Below the pieces are notes generated by a model, which made no database searches, was not told the origin of the DNA, and saw only the letters and a list, made by a program, of their open reading frames with translations. Shown here piece after piece: positions 27,139-37,581 of a stretch of 43,622 nt of DNA (within the stretch, counting starts at the first letter, position 1; each line of letters opens with the position of its first letter). The translations under genes and the position numbers were made by a program. This DNA is from an uncultured Candidatus Altimarinota bacterium (GTDB lineage Bacteria; Patescibacteriota; Gracilibacteria; BD1-5; UBA2023): assembly GCA_938036655.1 (NCBI GenBank), contig CALHQS010000056.1:1-43622 (forward strand), given 5' to 3'.

Positions 27139-28052
27139 TGAATTATCTTGAGTACTTTCACCAAATTCCTGATTTATATACTAAAATAAGCCCCAAAATT
27201 ACTCAACTCGAGAAGCTTTTGGGTATTATTTTTTTGAAAGAATTGCAGATTATTTCAGATATTCGTGGAAATGTGGTTGATATAGTACTTTTGCTGGGTG
27301 ATATTGAGGGATTTTCTTATCAGTCGAAGCCCCATACTTTGCTGCTTATAAAGTTTATAGCAAAATTTTTTTCGTTTCCAGCATTTTCTTCGGCGCAAGG
27401 CTTTGTGATGGATTTTTTGGATAAAGATTTTTCAAGGGGCATCGACCAATATCATGGCATCTCGCTTTTGACCAATGAAGTGGTTTGTTACTATGGTATT
27501 ATTGGATGAATACGTCCTGAATATGATTCGGTAAATGTGAATTTTTATTCGAGTGCAATCAATCGGGTCCAGAAATTTTTTCCAACACTCAAGATTTATG
27601 AGAATTTTCGTCCGCTTGGGAGTTTTTATCTTGGGTTTGTGAGGAATACTATCTCAGAAAAAAGATTATATACATATGATTTGAATCCAAATTTGTTCCA
27701 ACAAAACACACGGTCACAATTGTGCAGTATCGCGGATCCTAGAATCCAATGATATGTCAGGACTTTTTCTGAATTAGATGTTCGTGACTACTGGAAGGAG
27801 TATATTTCATGGAGTTGAGACAATGCAGAAACAGGAGAAAAATTTTATCTCTCAGAATTTTTTCTAAAATCACAAAAACGCACACAGATTTTGAAGCATA
27901 TTGATCAAGAGCTGTGAAATTCGCATTTTTTGGACGCATATATTTGCGAGATTTCTACCGCAAAACAATATTTTAAGACTTGGTTTTTAATAAAAGAAAG
28001 TTACGAGCAACGTAAACAAAAGGGCCTTTATAACCATCAATCCAGCTTTTAA
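27138..28052 (+). CDS. orphan protein of the radical SAM operon (304 aa)
   Basis: A 304-aa frame with TGA read as Gly at least four times (for example GIIG-G-IRPEYDS and RIQ-G-YVRTFSEL). No signal peptide or membrane helix is clear, so it is probably cytoplasmic. Notable stretches are SYQSKPHTLLLIKFI, HGISLLTNEVVCYYGI, NFYSSAINRVQKFFP and LGSFYLGFVRN. I do not recognise a family. It is coupled to the upstream gene by a 1-base stop/start overlap and is followed 2 bases later by the HemW-like gene, so it belongs to the same operon. Confidence 0.6.
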
Positions 28053-28054
28053 TT

Positions 28055-29332
28055 ATGCAATGGCAAAATTCACATTTTCTCAAAACAGGGAGCTCCATGT
28101 TGAGCCATATCATGGAGCACTGTTTTTTTGAGGATGATATCCCATATGTGAATGATTTTGATGAGGTGATTCAGCTTTTTTTTCCGTCGATTCAAAAAAC
28201 CGAGCGAATAGATTTATATATTCATATTCCATTTTGTGCTCAGATTTGTACCTATTGTAAGCTCAAAAAGAAACAATTAGAGGCGGGGGATATGGAGCAA
28301 TATATTTCACTGCTGGAACATCAGGCGAAAAAAATATTTGAGTTGTATGGTAAAATTCAGATTTCTGCCGTGTGGTTTGGTGGTGGAACTCCATCCTTGA
28401 TGAGCCCCGCACAAATTCGCATAGTCGGGGATATTTTGTATAAATATTTTAATATTTCATCCAATTATCAGCATTTTTTTGAATGTCATTCCACATATTT
28501 GGATACAGAAAAATTGCAAGCACTGAAAGATATTGGCATTAACGGGCTCGTGATTCCCACTCAAACGACAAACAGTGAGGTTCTCAAGAAGCATAATCGA
28601 TTTTCTAATAATTATTTTTCAAAACTCGAAAATATTGTTTCTGAAGCTAAAAAAATGTGATTTTTTGTGTCGACTGATATCATTTTTGGGCTTAAGGATA
28701 ATATGCTCAAAGACGAAATTTACGCATTTTTGTATGCACAAAATTTGGATTATGACGAAATTTCAGTGTATATTTTGCAGAAAAACACAAAAATTTCCTC
28801 GCTCGAGGAATTGCAGTTTTTTGTGAAAAATAGCGCTAAATTGCGAGCTTTTTTGCAGACCATCCCTCAGTTCAATCAAAATTATTGCTTAATTGGTAAT
28901 ACTTCAGAGAGATCCACGTATTATTTTCGGAAAAATCGTGAAGTGCTTGATCGATATTCGCCACACATACATACTGTATGAAGTATTTTAACACTTGGAA
29001 CTGGCATATTTGGAGGAGTTTTTTGAAAAGCAAGATTTTCCTGTAAGGATATTAAGCCGTATCAGGACCCGAAATTCCATATTTTTTCTATTGATATGCG
29101 ATACGAAATGCTCGAATTTTTCTTATGGAGACTGGATTTATATGGAGAGCTTTTAAAATCTGATTTTTCAAAAGTTTTTTCGGCAGAAATCGAGATGGTA
29201 TTTGATAAGGAATTAAAAATGCTTCATCAGCAAAATATTATTCGCATTTCTGAGACCAAAATCGAACTTGGTAGTGATAGCTTTATCAAAAATGTAGATA
29301 TTTTCGCAAAAATTTTTAAATACCATGGATAA
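28055..29332 (+). CDS. HemW/HemN-like radical SAM protein
   Basis: A 425-aa frame with at least three TGA as Gly. The radical SAM cluster is Cys61, Cys65, Cys68 in YIHIPFCAQICTYCKL, followed by AVWFGGGTPSLMSPAQI, the pattern of the HemN/HemW (coproporphyrinogen dehydrogenase-like) branch. HemW carries heme; other members are methyltransferases or modify peptides. The C-terminal part (TLGTGIFGGVF and a winged-helix-like LEFFLWRLDLYGEL) matches HemW layout. No other heme gene is visible, so a role in the surrounding modification pathway is as likely as heme handling. It overlaps the next gene by 8 bases. Confidence 0.82.
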
Positions 29333-30077
29333 ACAACAAATTTTTCAATACATTGCACGCTCTTATGCTGATGCAAAGCGTTTTACAGCATCATATTCTG
29401 GACCAGAAAATGCATTCGTTCCATATGTTGGAAAAAAAATCGCCATCTCGTGGAGTGGTGGAAAGGATTCTTGTTATACCTTATTGAAAGCGAAAGAATT
29501 GTGACTCGACGTGAAGTACTTATTTAACTTGACGAATCCGGAAGAGACGATTTCTCTCACTTGGGCATATAATTTGGATTTTATCAAAGAACAAGCACGG
29601 CAATTAGGTATTCCACTGCTTACCATTCCTTCGACAGGGAAGCCAGAGCATATTTTTTCAGAATTGTGCGATTTTTTTGTAAAAGAATGAATAGAGGCCA
29701 TAGGAGCAGGGCATTATTTGCCGACTGGGCAGCGTGAATTTTTTCAGAAATTATTATATCCACGATGAATGTCACTTTTTGAACCCAATTTATGAAAAAA
29801 TAAAAAATCTCATATTGAGGAAATTATTCGGCTTGGTATTGTTCCTAAAATTGTTCTTGTAAAAGAAGAAGAAATTTCTCCATCATTTTTATGAAAAACG
29901 CTTGACCAGAACTTTTTGGAATATCTGGACAAAATTCCTCATTTTCAAGATTTTGCTGGAGAGCTTTCTGCGTATCAGACCATCGTTGTCGATTGTCCAT
30001 ATTTTCAAAAAAAATTGGAATTTTCGGATTTTTATGATTTTAAGGTTTGAGATTATCGTATTCACTATTATTTTTAA
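29325..30077 (+). CDS. Dph6-like ATP pyrophosphatase (PP-loop ligase)
   Basis: A 250-aa frame, six TGA as Gly. SGGKDS at residues 44-49 (ISWSGGKDSCYTLLKAKEL) is the PP-loop that binds ATP and forms an adenylated intermediate. The C-terminal half (GAGHYLPTGQREF, LFEPN, IEEIIRLGIVPKIVLV, LGKTLDQNFLEYL, TIVVDCPYFQKKLEF) follows Dph6 (diphthine-ammonia ligase), but the conserved CGENGEFHT region is replaced by AGELSAYQT. Bacteria lack diphthamide, and it is embedded by overlapping frames in a radical SAM operon, so it may adenylate a peptide carboxylate or amide as part of precursor modification. That role is inference. Confidence 0.82.
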
Positions 30078-30080
30078 GCC

Positions 30081-31181
30081 ATGTTTAGCGTCCAAAAAAT
30101 TAAATTATTTGTTACAACTGAATGTAATATGGCTTGCGAATATTGTATGATTAAAAATTCGCACGATTTTATGGACTTTGCGACCTCAAAAAAAGCGGTG
30201 GATAAATATATTTTTTGAACAGATTTTGAGGATCCGGTGAAATTTGTATATTTTTTCGGTGGTGAGCCACTGCTCAATTTTCCATTAATTCAAGAAATAA
30301 CAGAATATATTGAGCAACAGAGGCAGGATTTTTGATTTGAAATTCGATTGGTGATTTGTACGAATTTTACGATTGTTTCGAATAAAATCCTGCAATGGCT
30401 CCACGAGCATAATATTTTCTTATCAATTAGTATTGGTGGTTTTGAGAATATTCATAATGAGCATCGGGTTTTTGCGGTCAGAAACACAGCCAATGCATTT
30501 GAGATGACTACGAGAAATATTTTGCATTTGCAGAAAATGTGATACCAAAAGGAAAAAATTGGTGCTTGATTGGTGATTTTGCACAAATATATTTCGTCAC
30601 TTTTTGATTTTTTTGACTTTCTGGTCGAAACACTCGCTTTAAATCATGTAAATATTGAATTTATTGTCGAAAAAACGCCTTGGAAGATCCAGGATTTTGA
30701 GATTTTTCGGCTTGAATATCATAAAATTTTACATAAAATTTTACATTCTATTGCTACTGAAAAATATATTTTTCTCAATAATTTAAATTGGAAGATTTTG
30801 CAAAAAATTCGATGAACAGACAAGAATCCTCACAAGCCATTTCAATATCTTACCGAAATTCATCCTTCGGGTGATGTATTTTTTTCTGGATTTTTTACGT
30901 TTTTGGAACAAGAAAAAAGACAAGAAATCATTGTTGAGAATATCTGCGATGATAATCATTTGGACAATATTTTTCAAAAAATTTCCTCAGAATCGTTTCT
31001 TCAGAATAATTTTGATGCGATGAAAAATATTCCAAAATTTCGCTCAGATGAGGCCTATCCGCTTCTCAAAAATTATATATCAAAAATCGATGAAAAAATG
31101 GCTGATGTGATTGTGAATCAGTCTCGAACCAATCCAAAATTTTCCTCATATATCCAAAAAATAACTAAAATTTATTTTTAA
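30081..31181 (+). CDS. radical SAM protein (366 aa)
   Basis: Four or more TGA read as Gly. The cluster motif is Cys15, Cys19, Cys22 in VTTECNMACEYCM, very near the N-terminus, followed by FVYFFGGEPLLNF and LVICTNFTIVSNKILQW. The layout is that of peptide-modifying radical SAM enzymes of the SPASM/twitch type, but the C-terminal ~150 residues lack a cysteine cluster and seem to carry only one cysteine (NICDDNH). So if it has auxiliary binding it is not through a standard cluster. It lies 3 bases after the Dph6-like gene and shares TAATG with the next. Substrate unknown; the Hxs-like precursor is the obvious candidate. Confidence 0.85.
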
Positions 31182-32371
31182 TGAAAGGACTCGCGCTACT
31201 CTACATTCTTGAAAAAATATTTCACATTTCTCTTCGCAAGAATCCGTATTCTTGATATGATTTTCTTCACCCAAAATACAAGATTCATACCGATCAGAGT
31301 AGGGAGAATTTTGAGATATTTATGTTGCAATTCCTGCAGGATTCTGAAGAAAAAATGTGATTCGCGCTTCTCGAACAATCTCTTAAGAATCAGAGAATCA
31401 CGCACGAAGATTTGGAGGATTATTTTGCAAATTATCAAATAGGGTATAGTTTTTTTGATTGGATTGACTATACAAAGGAGTTAGTGATTCATTTTCCAGA
31501 TTGCAATTTTCGGTGTGGTTTTTGCGAGACGCACAATGTGTTGCGAAAACGACGAAAATTTACTTATACGGATATTGTTGAGATTTTTCTATTTATTACC
31601 AAAATTAAAAAGGAAATTATTTCCGTAGATTTGTTCGGCGGCGAACCCACTATCGATCAAAATTTTCTCAAATTGGCGTACTTTTTTCATAAGATGAAAT
31701 CGCGGTTTCGTCTTGAATACATCAATGTTGCCACCAATGGAATGATGCTTTCCAATCAAAAATTTTTGGCGCAGATTATTGGGAAAATTGATTTTTTCCG
31801 AATTTCATTCCACGCCAATGATCAGGAATATTTTGAAAAAATAACACGAGTTCCCAAGGCATTTGAAAAAGTGTGCCAAGCCATACAGAATCTCGAGAAT
31901 CATCGTCAATGAATGATTATCAATATCGTATTGACGCGATGAAATCGGGATAAAATTATTCCGACGATGGTATTTTTGCGGAATATTGCCCCTAGTGCGT
32001 ATATCAAACTTTCTGGAATGGTAGTTTCTGATTTGAATTTTGAACAAATTGGTAATATTATGCTTTCTATAGAGGAAACAAAAAATTTTTTGTACCAAGA
32101 ATTATTGCCATTTTTACAAAAAAATCATATTACCATACAATTAGAAAAATTCCCATTTTGCCTTGTTTTTGATTTTGTTCAGCAAAATAATTCGCCGTAT
32201 TTTCCAGAATTTTATGGAGAACGCCTTGATGATGAAGTGTGTCAGAAATGTCCAAAATTTCATCATTGTAATCGTTATCACCAAAATCATAAAGCCTATT
32301 TGGAGTCCAGAAATGAATGGGGAGATTTTGATGTCATTCGCCACAATTTTTTAGCTAATGAAAATTCTTGA
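31181..32371 (+). CDS. radical SAM protein with C-terminal Cys cluster (396 aa)
   Basis: At least four TGA as Gly. An N-terminal ~100-residue domain (a possible precursor-binding region) precedes the cluster Cys108, Cys112, Cys115 in PDCNFRCGFCETH. Then come VDLFGGEPTIDQ and VATNGMMLSNQKF. The C-terminus has CQKCPKFHHCNRY, a CxxC-x5-C pattern that can hold an auxiliary iron-sulfur cluster. The architecture resembles the second maturase (HxsC role) of His-Xaa-Ser systems, but I cannot assign it to HxsC with certainty. It overlaps the upstream gene by 1 base and the downstream gene by 14 bases. Confidence 0.83.
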
Positions 32372-34055
32372 TTTATACATCACGAAACTTTGTAACCTTC
32401 ATTGCGAATATTGCTATGTCGATATTGGTCGTGATGTGCAGGTGTTTGATCCAGAAAAATTTTTGGAAATTTTTGACTGGCAAAAATATGATTACATTAA
32501 GTTTTTTGGTGGTGAACCTCTTTTGAAGTGGAAGGAAATTCAACAAATTGTGATATGGATTCGCGCCAGAAAGCCCAAAATGAATTTTTCCATTGTGACA
32601 AATGGAATGCTCATCAATGCCGAAAAAATTTCTTTTTTTGAGGAATGCAATATTTCGGTTGTGATTTCGGTGCACCCAACGCCAGGTGCTCAAGATATGT
32701 TTGCGTTATTTGATCGTCAAAAAATACACCTTAACGCTCCTCGATTTCCACTTACTTTTTCATTTGTTTTATCGCCGAAATATTTTGTGCAAAACATCAA
32801 GGATATCACATTTCTTATGAAAAATGGCATCAAGAATTTTATTTTGTTGCCAGATTCGTCGGTACTGTGGGAATGAAAAATATTTATACTTTTTCAAAAA
32901 GTTTTAGAAAATATCTTGAGAGTTTCAGAGTATTTTGCTGTATCAATACGTGTTGCATTTTCCCAAGATTTGGTCAATCCTGCTATTTTTTGTAAAAAAA
33001 CAATCTTTGATATTGAGGCCATCAAGAGCTGTAATCGCTTCAAAAAAACCAATTTAATTTCGAAGGATTTTTTTCAGATGATGCAGAAAAATCTTGAAAA
33101 TACTGGCTTTTTTTCGATTCCTGAAAGATTTTTTTATTCGTGTCCGATTTGATATTTTTTGGATCATTATGGTGTGCCTCCTCAGCGAATCGCTGAAGCT
33201 TTTGTTCGAATGAATGCTTTTCTCGTTGAGATTCAGAAAAAATTGGATTTTAAAAAACAGAGTATCACATATTTGACGATTCCAAAAAATTCGGAAATTC
33301 GCTTTAATTTGACCAAACAATGCAATTTGCGATGCAATTATTGTTATGTGGATTTTTCTAATGAACAAATTTCTTTTGATGCCATCAAGAATATTGTGGA
33401 TTATTTTCTAGAATCATGAGTTTTTCCGTCGGCTTTTTCGTTTTTTGGTGGTGAACCTCTTTTGGAATTTGATTTGCTCAAAAAATCAGTTCTCTATATT
33501 TTGGACAAAGCATTAGCACTCAACATCTCGACTCCACACTTCAAGATAGCCACCAATGCGATGCTGATCAATGAAGAAATATATGATTTTTTGCAATTGT
33601 ATAATTTTGAAATTCATATTACACTCGGTGGAACTTCGAAAAATCATAATTTTTTTCGAGATTCGTCGTATGATATGGTTCTGAAAAAACTGACGAGATT
33701 TCAGATTTTTCAGAATCCGCGAGTGATTTTTTTAATGATGATTCATCCAGTCAGAATTACTGAAATTGCGAAAAACTATATATTTTTACGCTCGCTTGGC
33801 TGTCAAAAAATATATCTCGAATGCGTTTATGATACCGAAAATATATGGGCATGAAAGGAAAAAATCCTTCAGAAACAATTTTTATTGATTCGGCATTATG
33901 ATGATGCTGAAGCGCTTATTATTCCGGGTGAGCAGCAGAATGTATTTGATATTTCCGTGGAGTGACATATTTCCGACAATTCTTTAGGAACGCAATATGA
34001 TCTATCCTTCAAAAAGATATTTAATGTGTTGTTATGGAATATTTCTAAAAAATAA
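32358..34055 (+). CDS. tandem double radical SAM protein (565 aa)
   Basis: One continuous frame with TGA as Gly at 32874, 33150, 33417, 33852 and 33963. Two full radical SAM cores lie in one polypeptide. Core 1: Cys12, Cys16, Cys19 (TKLCNLHCEYCYVDI), KFFGGEPLLKW, SIVTNGMLI. Core 2: Cys322, Cys326, Cys329 (TKQCNLRCNYCYVDF), SFFGGEPLLEF, KIATNAMLI. The two cores are clearly alike, so an internal duplication is likely. Between them are Cys residues (CKKTIF, KSCNRF, YSCPI) that could bind an auxiliary cluster. Fused radical SAM pairs are rare. Last gene of the operon; a hairpin with T-run follows. Confidence 0.88.
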
Positions 34056-34103
34056 TATTCTATATTGTCAATTCTTTTTTTTCTAAAATAGAATATTTTT
34101 TTG
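34054..34103 (+). terminator. probable terminator of the radical SAM operon
   Basis: AATATTCTA and TAGAATATT pair over a 26-base loop, followed by TTTTTTG. It overlaps the stop of the double radical SAM gene. A possible promoter for the next gene (TTGTTG, 17 bases, TATTAT) follows at about 34102-34130. Confidence 0.6.
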
Positions 34104-34148
34104 TTGAATTGGGGAAGGTGTGGTATTATGTTGGTATAATCTTTGTTT

Positions 34149-37100
34149 ATGAAAAAATTTCTATACTTTTTCATCATTCTCGTCTTTTTGGAGATGTGAT
34201 TTGTGTTGCCAAGTTATGCTGATTGGTATGGACTTCATCAGGAGTCATTTGATCATACATCTATCATTGCGGGGCGTACAGAAATTCTCACCAATGATTC
34301 GCGAAGTTTTTGTGATGAGGATTCTCATCCTGATGGACAGGGTGTTTTATGAAATAATCTGCCAAGTTGGGTTCGAACTCGCGCAACGAGTCAAGCGCCA
34401 CATTTTGATGGCGATATGACTCCTCAAAGGGGTGATGGGGTTGCTCGTACTTGGGATATGCCTACTGGAACAGGATATTATACCCGTCAGGCGCGCGTGG
34501 TTTCGGGAAATACTTTTTCTATGCGGTGTGAAAAATGGGATGGCACCAAACCTTGGACTGAGAGCATTTCGTATCACAATGGGTGGACAAATAATCAGAA
34601 TATTGTGATAAAAATAAAAGCACATGATTACGGTGGCGCATTTTTATCCAATGCTCAAATTACAGCACAATGACATGCCAAATTCTGAATTGAGAATAAT
34701 AAACTGGTTTTGACAGGTGATTCAAATGTTCGTGTATCATCCTCGGGATCGTTGGATTTCGGATTGACAGGACCAGAGCATATCAGTCGCGGGGTGTGAT
34801 TCGCCAAAAATTCATGATTGCCTCATTTGATCATCGAAATGAAAACCTCTACCAGTGGTCCTGATTTTTCGGTTGCATCATATTCTGACTGGGTGGCTGT
34901 TTTGGAATTTTCAAAAATTAGTGCTTCTATTGAAAACAACACAAATCTTACTGCTGAATATGTGATATCCGCCCCAAGAACTCCATGAACTGCATATAAA
35001 TTTCGATATCGTGTAGTGGATGGCGCTGGTAATATGTCCGACTGGATGGAATGATCTGATACATATAAACTTGATACAGAACCACCGAAAATTGATAATA
35101 TTGATATGATTTCTGCTCATGCAGACAATGACTTGCAGGCTCGTGAGCGAAATTTTATGGCAGGAGAAAATGGTCCTATGCGTGTTGTGTATAAAAATTC
35201 TGATGGATCACCAGTTCAAATTACTTATAATATTGAACAAGATAATGCTCCAAATCAAAGAACGAATAAAACCACAAATTTATTTGAATACGATTTTAGG
35301 CTACCAGATATTTTTTATAAAGTTGATAATGATAGAAATAATCTCAATGGCCGATCGATTGATGTTCGTATTACAAGAATTGCTGATGAGGCTGGAAATG
35401 TTCTCAATATCCCATCGCCAAAGTTGTTCAATTTTACGATGTTTGCAAATATTGTTGATTGAATTGTTGAAACCAAAACATCTCAAGTAACGAGAGTTGC
35501 TGATGGATCAAAAAATATTTTTATGACAAAAGTTGTTGATAAGTATGGAAATCTGATTTTGCCGTCTTCCAAAATTGGACGTATAATTGAGAGAAAACTC
35601 CAAACACTTGAAAATAAAATGTTCCTCAATCAACAGGCCCGAAGTGGTGAGACTTCAGTTTTTGTTAATAATGAGCCACTTCCATTTAATAATTCTGTCA
35701 AAAATTTTGGCCCTCAGAATGTAGTGTCTGATAATTATCAATTTACGATACAAGTATATACACCGACAGCAAATGCATACGGTGTGCTCGAGTCTATTTC
35801 TGATCCAGAAGCAAAGTTCTCGCTGATTTCATGGCTTGAAGTGCGTGATGATCAGACAAAGATTAAAAGTACAAATTTTGTCAAGCTACCAAACTATGAT
35901 ATTAATAATCCTATTTTTGCACCGTTATTTATAAACAGTATTACATGAGATTTTCGAGATTGAGGATTTATCGAGGGAACGATTCAGAAAAATCGACTTT
36001 CTACCAAACAACATATCAATTCGACAGTGAATCTTTCTCCGAATATTGTCATTAATTATTCTGGGGATGATAAAAATTCTTTTACACTTTCCGTGCCATT
36101 CTCTCGTGTCCTTATTCCTGATTCTAATACTCTTCTTGCGCCTTTTGCTGATCAGATTGATTTTGAATCGTTTTTAAAAAAAAACCCCAAAAGCCGTAGG
36201 AAATCATTCAAAAATTCAACTATCCACTCATTTTGATTATCAACTTGATGGCAAAAAAATTCTTTATAATGGGGATATTATCGGTAAAATGAGCTATCAT
36301 GGAACCAGTCATGATGCGGGCGTCCAAGTTGGTGTGAAGATTCTTGGAAACGCTAATCTTAAACATTTACATGTGTTGTTGGAGGGACAAACTGATAATC
36401 TCGGAAATCCAGTTTCGACAGATATTGCAACCAGCACGCGAAATGAAGTAGTTCGTTCAGTACTACTTGCCCTTCGTAATGTGAAAAAAATAAAAACTAC
36501 CGATAATATTCATTTCGTATGATCTATTCCGGGCGCAGGAAATTCTGCTACTTCCGCATTGGTTTCTCATGGCGCTACAGATTCAATTTTACTGATTGAA
36601 AAAAATGGTGGTACTGTGACGCTTTCGGCTGAAGAAATTTCTGGTCGTCGTACGGTCGTGGTTCGTGGTGCCAATTTGTACATTACGAAGAATATGTTCT
36701 ACAAAGACAATGACTCCGTGCTTGGTGTCGTCGTTCAAAAAAATGAACAATGACAGGGCGGGAATCTGTATATTCATCCAAGTATTACGAATATTGTCGG
36801 TGCATACGTGCTCGATGGCAGTGTGATAAATTACGACGGGACTCAAGAAATTGGTATTGGTAATATTCAATTATTAAAAAATCAACTGCATATTTATGGT
36901 ATGCTCGTCGCCCATAATACTATTGGTTGAGCAAGAACTCTATCACCGTTTTGTCCATCAATTCTAAATATTTCAAATTGTAGCTTGGAAAATGCACAGA
37001 AGTATGATCTCAACTATTTGCGACGATACTATTTATATAATGGTGTGCCATTTGGGTGAGCGAAGGTGATTGGTGGTGGAAAGATTAATGCAAATAAGCG

Positions 37101-37236
37101 CGTAGAGGGCGCGGATACTCGACTTATTCAGCGATTTAATAATGCTATGGATAATTTGGCACAATATCCTGTCATCATTGAACATCACCCACTCTTGATA
37201 CATAAGCCACCAATTGGGCTAGAAGTATACAAATAG
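34149..37236 (+). CDS. large secreted surface protein with A9 frameshift
   Basis: About 1028 residues if one frameshift is corrected. Residues 1-25 are a signal peptide (MKKFLYFFIILVFLEMGF, cleavage near SYAD). The extracellular region has Ig/fibronectin-like stretches (YKFRYRVVDGAGNMSDW, KLDTEPPKIDNIDM), and the C-terminal ~170 residues (GGNLYIHPSITNIVG, NQLHIYGMLVAHN, VIIEHHPLLIHKPP) parallel those of the protein at 14607-16814. Many TGA are used as Gly. The frame changes by one base at a run of nine A (36176-36184): codons before it are in one frame (FADQIDFESFL), codons after it in the next (KTPKAVGNHSKIQLST). This could be a sequencing error, transcriptional slippage or a real mutation. 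It lies directly after the radical SAM operon; whether it is functionally linked is unknown. Confidence 0.75.
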
Positions 37237-37298
37237 ACCCTCGGAAATTCTTATTTGATTTGTTGCGGACACTCGTGAATTATATTATTATGTCCGAA

Positions 37299-37334
37299 AA
37301 ATCACTATTGCAATTTTTTGTAATAGTGATTTTT
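37299..37334 (+). terminator. terminator after the large surface protein
   Basis: AAATCACTATT and AATAGTGATTTTT form a long stem with a T-rich end, about 60 bases after the TAG stop. The 345-base stretch to der holds this terminator and copy B of the dispersed repeat, no gene. Confidence 0.85.
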
Positions 37335-37412
37335 GTTTGACTTTTGGCTTTGGGGTAATTCTTTTTTAGAAGATTTTGTAAAATGATTTTTCCGTTTTGG
37401 TTCTTAAAACTT

Positions 37413-37495
37413 TACCAAATTTATTAATACAAATTTTTGCAATAACTAAAAATATGAAATATTATTGCAAATATTTGCAATAATATGTTATTTTG
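37413..37495. repeat. dispersed intergenic repeat, copy B
   Basis: Starts TTACCAAATT and follows copy A (23516-23597) base for base over most of its length. GCAATAA and TTATTGC again form an inverted repeat, with an added TTGCAATAA. It lies upstream of der. Confidence 0.65.
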
Positions 37496-37581
37496 AAAAA
37501 TATAAAAGCAGGAGAGAATTTTATTTTTGACTTGCTTTTTTTGTATTTTTTCGTATTCTTAACAAAATTTAATTATAAAAA

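Noticed and set aside
32874..33321. Two separate radical SAM genes rather than a fusion
   Set aside because: There is no TAA or TAG between the cores and no convincing new start; the frame is continuous with TGA as Gly. Assembly error cannot be excluded without reads.
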